A program made the position numbers and the translations under genes. From assembly GCA_023145125.1 (NCBI GenBank), contig JAGLEK010000220.1, positions 1-5,763 on the forward strand: a stretch of DNA of 5,763 nt, given 5' to 3'. Below the pieces are notes generated by a model, which searched no databases, was not told the origin of the DNA, and saw nothing but the letters and a program-made list of their open reading frames with translations. Source of the stretch: Bacteroidales bacterium (GTDB lineage: Bacteria > Bacteroidota > Bacteroidia > Bacteroidales > B18-G4). Positions 1 through 5,689 of the stretch are shown here, piece by piece; within the stretch, counting starts at the first letter, position 1; every line of letters starts with the position of its first letter.

Positions 1-84
1 CACTCGGCACTCGGCACCCGGCACTTGCTTCCGGATGCTGGATACTGGATACTGGATACTGGATACTGGATACTGGATACGGAA
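1..84. repeat. Heptanucleotide tandem array, twelve units in one register
   Basis: Read in steps of seven from base 1, the sequence gives CACTCGG twice, CACCCGG, CACTTGC, TTCCGGA, TGCTGGA, TACTGGA five times and a decayed TACGGAA. The third base is C in all twelve units and the sixth is G in eleven. The left and right halves look like different repeats but share one unbroken 7-bp frame, so this is probably a single array whose unit drifted. It lies just beyond the bL31 terminator and no convincing gene covers it. It may extend past the window edge. Seven-base short tandem repeats are known from cyanobacterial intergenic regions; any function here is unknown. Confidence 0.9.
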
Positions 85-95
85 ACACAGTGCAT

Positions 96-122
96 AAAAA
101 AAGGCTGTCTACACGGACAGCC
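96..122 (-). terminator. Rho-independent terminator of the bL31 gene
   Basis: On the minus strand an arm GGCTGTC (122-116), a short loop and the arm GACAGCC (109-103) form a 7-bp perfect stem, extendable by a G-T wobble. Seven T residues follow immediately (102-96). It starts about 22 bases after the bL31 stop codon. The perfect stem plus uninterrupted T tract make this a textbook intrinsic terminator. Confidence 0.9.
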
Positions 123-144
123 CTTCAATATTTTCTGGTGATGA

Positions 145-414
145 TTATTTATCATCTTTCATCTCGAGGTGTTTTTTATACCTGTTGCGGAATTTGTCGA
201 CACGGCCCGCTGTATCCACAAGTTGCATTTTTCCGGTATAGAATGGGTGTGAAGTGTGAGAGATCTCAAGCTTCACCAGGGGGTATTCGTTACCGTCTTC
301 CCATTTGATGGTTTCTTTTGTTTTCACTGTTGATTTTGACAGGAATGCGTATTCATTCGACATGTCCTTGAAAACCACGAACCTGTAATCTGTAGGGTGA
401 ATATCTTTTTTCAT
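145..414 (-). CDS. rpmE2: Large-subunit ribosomal protein bL31, type B
   Basis: Protein of the large ribosomal subunit; in the family it sits at the central protuberance and contributes to a bridge between the subunits. The 89-residue product is full length for type B (about 80-90 residues). It begins MKKDIHP and carries the family blocks TIKWEDGNEYPLVK (about 36-49), SHPFYTGK (about 55-62) and DTAGRVDKFRNRY (about 67-79). It has no cysteine at all, so it is the zinc-free form and lacks the CxxC pairs of type A. The start is supported by AGG about 8 bases upstream. It appears to be a single-gene unit, with a good -7/-33 promoter upstream and an intrinsic terminator downstream. In some bacteria type B is a zinc-starvation paralogue under Zur; I see no clear Zur-type palindrome here, and in Bacteroidota type B is commonly the ordinary form. 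Confidence 0.96.
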   Translation of the reverse strand: MKKDIHPTDYRFVVFKDMSNEYAFLSKSTVKTKETIKWEDGNEYPLVKLEISHTSHPFYTGKMQLVDTAGRVDKFRNRYKKHLEMKDDK

Positions 415-439
415 TGCTTTATCCTTTAATTTCGGGCTG

Positions 440-471
440 CAAAAATACAGGGTTTTTTATTAATTAGCAAA
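440..471 (-). promoter_or_regulatory. Bacteroidota-type promoter for the bL31 gene
   Basis: On the minus strand TTTG (471-468) is followed after 20 bases by TATTTTTG (447-440), an exact match to the Bacteroidota -7 consensus TAnnTTTG at the usual distance from the -33 element. Transcription would start near 433, giving a leader of roughly 20 bases before the ATG at 414. Its position downstream of the hairpin that follows the acyl-CoA reductase gene argues that bL31 is transcribed separately. Confidence 0.7.
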
Positions 472-498
472 GTTTTATTGGAGTTTTTTGTAAACGTT

Positions 499-563
499 GC
501 CACAGAGGCACATGTGCAACTCTGTGTTTTCGAGCATAGCGAGAAAAGCTGTGCCTCTGTGGC
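499..563. repeat. Perfect 14-bp inverted repeat (large hairpin) after the acyl-CoA reductase gene
   Basis: GCCACAGAGGCACA at 499-512 is the exact reverse complement of 550-563, with 37 bases between. The loop can form a smaller stem (TTTTC 527-531 with GAAAA 543-547). It also holds a second copy of CTCTGTG (520-526, compare 555-561), so the left arm could pair with either copy. The right arm ends on the last base of the acyl-CoA reductase stop codon, so the hairpin would form at the very 3' end of that mRNA. No T tract follows on the minus strand, so it is not a classical intrinsic terminator; 3'-end protection or a mobile palindromic repeat are alternatives. Confidence 0.85.
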
Positions 564-1621
564 TAGATTTTCAATAAAAACTCCATCGTGTCAACGCCAT
601 CGGCATAGTCCCAGAGCTTCGGATATTGCCCCGTTCCGGGTGGGATGCTGCCTGCAACCCTTTCGTCGGTTGAGATTACGCACTGGATATTATCAGATTC
701 ATCCTTGATGATCGCATCAACCTGCTCCAGAGAATCATAGCGTTCGTAATGCAGCACAGAAACAGGCGAAGTCATGCCGGCACCTTCCTTCAGCAGGAGA
801 AAACCATTATCGAAATGAGGATCTCCATTCACAAGGAAGATGGATTTATTGTAATCATAATTATTATTGTATTTGTGATGATCCAGCGCCATAGAAAAAT
901 CCTGTATCGCCTCAAAGAATTCCCTGAAGTCGTAATCCCGGGGAACTAAAAGCTTTGACACATTTCTGCATCCCAGGCCATAATACGTGAAGATATCATC
1001 ACCCAATGCATGAAGTTCATCTTTTGTCTCATTTCCGGAAAGCACAGCAAGGGCATTCCTGTTTTTCCGGATGATATGTGGATACCTGCCGAAATAATAA
1101 TCGAAATAACGTGCCGTATTATTGCTTCCGGTTGCTATCACGGCATCAAAATCGCTTATTGTACCCTCCGTAAAATCAATCATATCTGCAAAAGCCGGCT
1201 CCATGTCGATGAGGACATCTGCTATTGCAGGTATCAGGTAAGGGTCATCAGATGAGAGTTTGGCCAGAACCTTATGCCCTGACATCAGCACTGACAGGAA
1301 ATCATGAAATCCCACCGCAGGGATGTTACCCGCCATGACAACAGCAACCTTCTTTTGTTGAAGATCCGGGGCAATCTCATACATCCCGGCCCATCTCTCA
1401 ATATCCTCCCGGTTCAGGCTCACCCCCAGTGAATACAGCATCTTGAAGATCGATTCATCTGTAAACCATGCATTTACATCTTTCGTTCTGTTAAAGCTTT
1501 CTGAAAAAGAATCGGCATCCAGCCCTTCTGCTTTGAGGGGTTCGAAAGATTGCTGCACAGCGGCAAGGCTCAGCACTTTCCCAAGCCCGGCAAAAACTTC
1601 TATCCTTTTATAAATATCCAT
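563..1621 (-). CDS. Acyl-CoA reductase, LuxC family
   Basis: Member of the LuxC branch of the aldehyde dehydrogenase superfamily (Pfam Acyl-CoA reductase), which reduces acyl-CoA or an acyl-enzyme to the aldehyde with NAD(P)H. The 352 residues contain MAGNIPAVGFHDF (96-108), a nucleotide-binding region; VLAKLSSDD (118-126) with the ALDH-type lysine 121; ATGSNNTARYF (163-173); and GLGCRNVSK (215-223), where Cys218 is the expected acyl-accepting nucleophile. The C-terminus is intact. The ATG at 1621 is the only one before an in-frame upstream stop. AGGAG ends just one base before it, which is tight spacing. The gene is divergent from serC, an arrangement I associate with Bacteroidota, often with a ferredoxin gene nearby (none here). 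No luxD/luxE partner genes are present, so bioluminescence is unlikely. The true acyl substrate is unknown. Confidence 0.88.
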   Translation of the reverse strand: MDIYKRIEVFAGLGKVLSLAAVQQSFEPLKAEGLDADSFSESFNRTKDVNAWFTDESIFKMLYSLGVSLNREDIERWAGMYEIAPDLQQKKVAVVMAGNIPAVGFHDFLSVLMSGHKVLAKLSSDDPYLIPAIADVLIDMEPAFADMIDFTEGTISDFDAVIATGSNNTARYFDYYFGRYPHIIRKNRNALAVLSGNETKDELHALGDDIFTYYGLGCRNVSKLLVPRDYDFREFFEAIQDFSMALDHHKYNNNYDYNKSIFLVNGDPHFDNGFLLLKEGAGMTSPVSVLHYERYDSLEQVDAIIKDESDNIQCVISTDERVAGSIPPGTGQYPKLWDYADGVDTMEFLLKI

Positions 1622-1768
1622 GCTCCTTTGACTATTTTTCTATGTGGTAAAATTATTCAATAAATTAATATGAATGCGCTAATAAATTCATGCAAATAAT
1701 ATATATTTGTCAGGTCAAAAAATACGATATTCCGAGCAAGCAATAAAAACTATATAACACACTGAACT
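1622..1768. promoter_or_regulatory. Divergent intergenic region between acyl-CoA reductase and serC
   Basis: This 147-bp AT-rich spacer must hold the start signals for both directions. It contains CAAATA-N5-TATTTG (1693-1709), a palindrome overlapping the serC -7 box, and a weaker ATGAAT-N10-ATTCAT (1670-1691). On the minus strand I find no exact TAnnTTTG box; TAATTTTA near 1650-1657 is one base off but lacks a well-spaced -33 element. No small ORF in it looks real. Confidence 0.6.
1702..1709 (+). promoter_or_regulatory. Probable -7 box of the serC operon promoter
   Basis: TATATTTG matches the Bacteroidota -7 consensus TAnnTTTG exactly and would give a leader of about 50 bases before the serC ATG. 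No TTTG or TTG occurs at the expected -33 distance (around 1678-1682), so the promoter is either weak or helped by an activator. Confidence 0.45.
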
Positions 1769-2842
1769 ATGAAGAAACACAACTTTTATGCAGGCCCTTC
1801 CATCCTTCCTCAATATACTATTGAGAATACTGCAAAAGCGCTCATCGACTTTGCCGGCATGGGACTTTCACTCATGGAGGTCTCACACAGGAGCAAACAA
1901 TTTGTTGCCGTGATGGATGAGGCACAGCAGCTGTTTAAGGAGTTGCTAGACATTCCTGACGGTTACTCTGTTATTTTTATAGGTGGTGGTGCCAGCACTC
2001 AGTTTGCCATGGTGCCTTTTAACCTCATGAAGAAAAAATCTGCTTACCTGAACACAGGTGCATGGGCAAAGAAAGCCATTAAGGAAGCACATGCCTTTGG
2101 AGAAGTTGTTGTTGTTGGCAGTTCGGAGGATAAAAACTTCAATTATATCCCGAAAGGATACACTATTCCTGAAGATGCCGACTACTTCCATATCACAACC
2201 AACAATACCATTTACGGTACGGAGATCAAATATGACATCGACTCACCGGTCCCGCTGGTAGCTGATATGTCGTCAGATATTTTCAGCCGTCCCGTCGACA
2301 TATCAAAATATGCCATCATATATGGCGGCGCACAGAAAAACCTGGCTCCTGCCGGCGTAACCTTTGCCATTGTCCGTGATGATATCCTGGGCCATGTAGA
2401 ACATCATATTCCTACCATGCTGAAATACCAGACTCACATCGACAAAGAATCTATGTTCAACACACCTCCTGTGGTGCCGGTCTTTGCAGCACTGCAAACC
2501 CTTCAATGGCTGAAGAAGCTGGGTGGCATCGATGCTATCCATAAAGTGAACATGTTCAAGGCGGGACTCCTCTACGACGAGATCGACCGCAACTCATTAT
2601 TCACCACTACCGTACCGGATCCTGACGACCGCTCTATCATGAACATCTGCTTTGTTATGAATGCAGGCTACGAGAACCTGGAACAGGAATTCTTCGACCT
2701 GGCATCATCCAAAGGCATGGTCGGTATTAAAGGACACCGTTCTGTGGGTGGTTTCAGGGCCTCCACATATAATGCCCTTCCGGTAGAAAGTGTTGAAGCA
2801 CTGGTTGGTGTAATGCAGGAATTTGAGAATCTGCGTAAATAA
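1769..2842 (+). CDS. serC: Phosphoserine aminotransferase
   Basis: PLP-dependent cytoplasmic enzyme that converts 3-phosphohydroxypyruvate and glutamate into O-phosphoserine and 2-oxoglutarate, the second step of serine synthesis; family members may also act in pyridoxal phosphate synthesis. At 357 residues it is full length (E. coli about 362). Visible landmarks are HRS (40-42), the cofactor phosphate loop GGGAST (72-77), Trp99 for ring stacking, TTNNTIYGTE (143-152), Asp166 in VADMSSD, the Schiff-base Lys190 in GGAQKNLAPAG (186-196), NTPP (231-234), and the substrate-binding GHRSVGGFRAS (322-332). There is no good Shine-Dalgarno sequence before the ATG, only an A-rich leader, as often in Bacteroidota. 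It is the first gene of the plus-strand cluster, 68 bp before serA. Confidence 0.98.
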   Translation: MKKHNFYAGPSILPQYTIENTAKALIDFAGMGLSLMEVSHRSKQFVAVMDEAQQLFKELLDIPDGYSVIFIGGGASTQFAMVPFNLMKKKSAYLNTGAWAKKAIKEAHAFGEVVVVGSSEDKNFNYIPKGYTIPEDADYFHITTNNTIYGTEIKYDIDSPVPLVADMSSDIFSRPVDISKYAIIYGGAQKNLAPAGVTFAIVRDDILGHVEHHIPTMLKYQTHIDKESMFNTPPVVPVFAALQTLQWLKKLGGIDAIHKVNMFKAGLLYDEIDRNSLFTTTVPDPDDRSIMNICFVMNAGYENLEQEFFDLASSKGMVGIKGHRSVGGFRASTYNALPVESVEALVGVMQEFENLRK

Positions 2843-2861
2843 TTTCAGGTTTATAATATTC

Positions 2862-2883
2862 GCAGGAGAACCTCCTCCCCTGC
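2862..2883 (+). other. Small hairpin between serC and serA
   Basis: GCAGG (2862-2866) pairs with CCTGC (2879-2883), with two further pairs possible across a bulge. It sits mid-way in the 68-bp gap. No T tract follows, so it is not an intrinsic terminator. It could be an mRNA processing or stability element, or chance. Confidence 0.35.
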
Positions 2884-2910
2884 CATCAAACAATTTAAAA
2901 AACAAAGGAT

Positions 2911-3834
2911 ATGACAAAAGTATTGGTTGCCACAGTAAAGCCTTTTGCACCTGCAGCGGTGGACGGCATCAGGAAAGTAGTTGAAGGAGCCGGCTATGAA
3001 ATGGCTCTGCTTGAAAAATATGAAAACCAGCAGGACTTTATCGATGCTGCATCTGATGCTGATGCCATCATTATCAGGAGCGACAAGGCCAACGCAGAGG
3101 TGATATCAGGCGCAAATAAGCTCAAGATCATTGTAAGGGCAGGTGCCGGTTACGATAATGTTGACCTCGAAGCGGCTACTGCCAAAGGGGTTGTGGTTAT
3201 GAACACACCCGGACAAAATTCCAATGCTGTGGCAGAGCTTGCCCTCGGCATGATGGTATTTATGGCAAGAAACCGGTTTAACGGCACTTCAGGACGAGAA
3301 CTGAAAGGCAAAAAACTTGGGATCCACGCCTATGGCAATGTTGGCCGTTACGTAGCAGCGATTGCCAAAGGATTCGGAATGGAATGCTATGCCTTCGATC
3401 CTTTTATCAGCAAGGAAAATATTGAAAAAGACGGAGTTACCGCTGTAGACAGTGTGGAAGCGCTGTACAGCAGCTGCCAGTATATTTCATTGCATATTCC
3501 GGCAAATGAGCAAACAAAGGGCTCCATCAATGCTGATCTGATGAACATGATGCCTAAGGGAGCTACACTGGTTAACACGGCACGTAAGGAAGTGGTTTGT
3601 GAAGATTCACTAAAAAAGGTCTTTGCCGACAGGGATGATTTTGTGTACATCTCAGACATCGCTCCTGACTGTGCCGCGGAGATTGCAGAAAAATTTGAAG
3701 GAAGATTTTTCTTCACTCCCAAAAAGATGGGTGCCCAGACATCTGAGGCCAATATCAATGCAGGACTTGCTGCTGCAAAGCAGATCAATGCATTCCTTGA
3801 AAATGGAGACACAACATGCCAGGTAAATAAATAG
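2911..3834 (+). CDS. serA: D-3-phosphoglycerate dehydrogenase, short form without ACT domain
   Basis: NAD-dependent oxidation of 3-phosphoglycerate to 3-phosphohydroxypyruvate, the first step of serine synthesis. The 307 residues contain the two D-2-hydroxyacid dehydrogenase lobes: RAGAGYDNVD (76-85), NTPGQNSNAVAE (98-109), the dinucleotide loop AYGNVG (140-145, with alanine for the usual first glycine), Asp163 as the likely NAD ribose ligand, and catalytic Arg225 in VNTARKEVV. Where most relatives have His before [hydrophobic]-Gly, this protein has PKKMGAQTSEA (270-280), so Lys272 occupies the histidine position. That and the missing regulatory ACT/ASB domains fit the class called type III with lysine (Bacteroidota and Entamoeba forms), so inhibition by serine at an ACT site is not expected. 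AAAGG lies just before the ATG. Adjacent serC supports the role; PdxB-like activity is a less likely alternative. Confidence 0.94.
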   Translation: MTKVLVATVKPFAPAAVDGIRKVVEGAGYEMALLEKYENQQDFIDAASDADAIIIRSDKANAEVISGANKLKIIVRAGAGYDNVDLEAATAKGVVVMNTPGQNSNAVAELALGMMVFMARNRFNGTSGRELKGKKLGIHAYGNVGRYVAAIAKGFGMECYAFDPFISKENIEKDGVTAVDSVEALYSSCQYISLHIPANEQTKGSINADLMNMMPKGATLVNTARKEVVCEDSLKKVFADRDDFVYISDIAPDCAAEIAEKFEGRFFFTPKKMGAQTSEANINAGLAAAKQINAFLENGDTTCQVNK

Positions 3835-3884
3835 TTGTCACAGCTATCAAAACTAATTGCACAAATCACCACTAAGCTGATATC

Positions 3885-4328
3885 ATGGATAACGGAAATG
3901 ACAAAAACACCACCTTCTTCAGGTTTGAAGATCTGAGGATCTACCATAAAGCCCTGAACTACACCAAATGGGTGCATGAGACCACAAGGCAGTATACATC
4001 CGACCAGGATCAGGGGCTGACAGATCGCTTCGACACATCCTCACAAAACATCGTGCTGAACATCGCCGAAGGCTCGGCAAGGAACAAAAGCCAGTTCATA
4101 TATTATTTGAAGATGGCCAAAAGCGCAGTAAGGGAATGCCTGGTTTTCACAAGTATTTTTCACAACCTCGAACTGCTCACCGATGCTGAGGAAGATCTGT
4201 CGAGGAACCAGCTGATGGAAATGACAAAAATGATCGGTGCCCTGATCTCCTCTCTTCAGAGAAGCAACAATAAGCGTGACGACGACAACGACAGCTACGA
4301 ACCAAACAATGAAATGCCTGCTGATTAG
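3885..4328 (+). CDS. Four-helix bundle protein, 23S rRNA intervening-sequence (IVP) family
   Basis: Small, soluble, mainly helical protein of the family first found inside intervening sequences of 23S rRNA genes (TIGR02436 type); its biochemical role is not established. The 147 residues show the family pattern: FEDLRIYHKAL (14-24) opening helix 1; NIVLNIAEGSARNKSQF (55-71), the most conserved block; YYLKMAKSAVREC (73-85) in helix 3; and a last helix about 105-126. A charged, Asp/Asn-rich tail (130-147) follows and looks disordered. There is no signal peptide or membrane segment. It lies 50 bp after serA and 21 bp before the DUF1015 gene on the same strand, so it is probably cotranscribed. No 23S rRNA gene is nearby. 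Relatives occur alone in many Bacteroidota genomes, so its place here may be a local insertion into the ser cluster. Confidence 0.88.
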   Translation: MDNGNDKNTTFFRFEDLRIYHKALNYTKWVHETTRQYTSDQDQGLTDRFDTSSQNIVLNIAEGSARNKSQFIYYLKMAKSAVRECLVFTSIFHNLELLTDAEEDLSRNQLMEMTKMIGALISSLQRSNNKRDDDNDSYEPNNEMPAD

Positions 4329-4349
4329 CATAGCACAAAAAGATAAAAC

Positions 4350-5597
4350 ATGGCAATACTTAAAGCATTTAAAGGACTGAGGCCACCGAAGGAGATAGCA
4401 AAAGACCTGGCTTCAAGACCCTATGACGTATTAAATTCACAGGAAGCGAGAGAAGAAGCGGCGGGTAATTTTTACTCATTACTGCATATCATCAAGCCGG
4501 AGATCGACCTGCCGGCAGATATAGACGTGCATTCGCAAGAAGTATATGACAAAGCTCTTGAAAATTTCACAAAGTTTCGTGATGAAGGATGGCTTGTTCA
4601 GGATGAGGAGGAATACCTTTATATATATGCGCAAACCATGAACGGCAAAACCCAATACGGAATTGTCGGATGTGCTGCCGTCGAAGACTACATGAACAAC
4701 GTTATCAAGAAGCATGAGCTTACACGTCCCGATAAGGAAGAAGACAGGATGAAGCATGTGCGTATCAACAGTGCCAATATCGAGCCTGTATTTTTCTCAT
4801 TCCCGGCGGTGAAGGAAATTGATGACATCATCGAAAAATACGTGAAGGAAAACGATCCTGAATACGATTTCACTGCCAATGACGGCTTCGGACATCATTT
4901 CTGGGTGATCCGCGACAAAGCCGTCAACGACAGGATCATTGAGCTTTTTGCAGATATTCCTTCCACATATGTCGCCGATGGCCACCACAGGACTGCCGCT
5001 GCCGCCCTTGTTGGGAACGAAAGGAAGAAAAACAACCCGAATCATACCGGTGATGAAGAATATAACTTTTTCCTGGCTGTCCACTTCCCCGACGACCAGC
5101 TTACCATTATCGATTATAACCGCGTGGTAAAAGACCTTTACGGACTGAGCAATGAGGAGTTTCTGGCAAAGCTTTCGGAGGTGTTCACCATTGAAGATAA
5201 AGGTTCGGAAATATACAAACCGGAGATGTTACATGAGTTCAGCATGTACCTGGACGGAAAATGGTATGCCCTCAAAGCAAAAGAAGGCACCTTTGACGAC
5301 AGCGACCCCATTGGAGTGCTCGATGTAACCATCCTTTCCAAGCATGTTCTTGACAATATCCTTGGGATCAAAGACCTCAGGAGAGACAAGCGCATCGACT
5401 TTGTTGGTGGCATCCGCGGGCTGGGAGAACTGGAAAAGCGTGTCGACAGCGGTGAGATGAAAGTAGCCTTCGCCCTATACCCCGTTTCCATGCAACAGCT
5501 TATCGACATTGCCGATACAGGTAATATTATGCCGCCGAAGACTACGTGGTTTGAACCAAAGCTGCGCAGTGGGTTGGTCATTCATTTGCTTGATTAG
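4350..5597 (+). CDS. DUF1015 family protein, last gene of the serine cluster
   Basis: Uncharacterised family (DUF1015, COG4198), here 415 residues and apparently full length. Recognised blocks are FKGLRPP and ASRPYDVLN at the N-terminus (7-29), KHELTRPDKEEDR (121-133), VADGHHRTAAAA (208-219), DVTILSKHVLDN (325-336), and the closing MPPKTTWFEPKLRSGL (394-409). The conserved Asp210-Gly-His-His-Arg214, followed by a helix, resembles the G-x-H/R-R signature of the ParB/sulfiredoxin fold, in which free-serine kinases also occur. A nucleotide- or phosphate-binding role linked to serine is therefore plausible but unproven. There is no signal peptide or membrane segment, so it should be cytoplasmic. 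It follows the four-helix gene by 21 bp, and co-occurrence with serA/serC in Bacteroidota supports a functional link. The start ATG has only an A-rich leader. No clear intrinsic terminator follows the stop. Confidence 0.9.
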   Translation: MAILKAFKGLRPPKEIAKDLASRPYDVLNSQEAREEAAGNFYSLLHIIKPEIDLPADIDVHSQEVYDKALENFTKFRDEGWLVQDEEEYLYIYAQTMNGKTQYGIVGCAAVEDYMNNVIKKHELTRPDKEEDRMKHVRINSANIEPVFFSFPAVKEIDDIIEKYVKENDPEYDFTANDGFGHHFWVIRDKAVNDRIIELFADIPSTYVADGHHRTAAAALVGNERKKNNPNHTGDEEYNFFLAVHFPDDQLTIIDYNRVVKDLYGLSNEEFLAKLSEVFTIEDKGSEIYKPEMLHEFSMYLDGKWYALKAKEGTFDDSDPIGVLDVTILSKHVLDNILGIKDLRRDKRIDFVGGIRGLGELEKRVDSGEMKVAFALYPVSMQQLIDIADTGNIMPPKTTWFEPKLRSGLVIHLLD

Positions 5598-5598
5598 G

Positions 5599-5689
5599 CA
5601 GTAGGCAACTTGCGGTTGACGGTTGACGGTTGACAGTTGAATTAGGAGTGAAATAGTTTTTAACTGGAAACTGGCAACTTTCAACTAAC
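5599..5689. repeat. Heptanucleotide repeat region, two arrays in the same 7-bp register
   Basis: Starting two bases after the DUF1015 stop, steps of seven give CAGTAGG, CAACTTG, CGGTTGA three times and CAGTTGA. Three non-matching heptamers follow, then AACTGGA, AACTGGC, AACTTTC and AACTAAC. The second array starts exactly 21 bases after the first ends, so both keep one frame over thirteen units. AACTGGA differs by one base from TACTGGA, the main unit of the array at the other end of the window, which suggests one repeat family on both sides. No gene is visible here. Confidence 0.75.

Noticed and set aside
1..84. CRISPR array
   Set aside because: Units are 7 bp and directly adjacent; there are no spacers and no cas genes.
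90..308. 72-codon plus-strand open frame over the bL31 gene
   Set aside because: It crosses the terminator and lies antisense to an unambiguous ribosomal protein.
499..563. Classical intrinsic terminator of the acyl-CoA reductase gene
   Set aside because: The stem is strong but no T tract follows on the minus strand, and the loop is 37 bases long.
478..708. 76-codon plus-strand open frame starting in the inverted repeat
   Set aside because: It runs through the hairpin and then antisense to the acyl-CoA reductase, with no family resemblance.
563..1621. Bioluminescence lux operon
   Set aside because: Only a LuxC-like reductase is present, without luxA, luxB, luxD or luxE; the family is broad in Bacteroidota.
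3387..3977. 196-codon open frame on the minus strand opposite serA
   Set aside because: It lies antisense to a clear dehydrogenase gene, has no recognisable domain, and its Ser/Ala-rich composition is what the opposite frame of a coding region gives.
3885..4328. Evidence for a 23S rRNA intervening sequence
   Set aside because: The protein family matches, but no rRNA sequence flanks it; it is a stand-alone gene between serA and DUF1015.
5138..5581. 147-codon open frame on the minus strand opposite DUF1015
   Set aside because: Serine/arginine-rich low-complexity translation, antisense to conserved DUF1015 motifs; a shadow frame.
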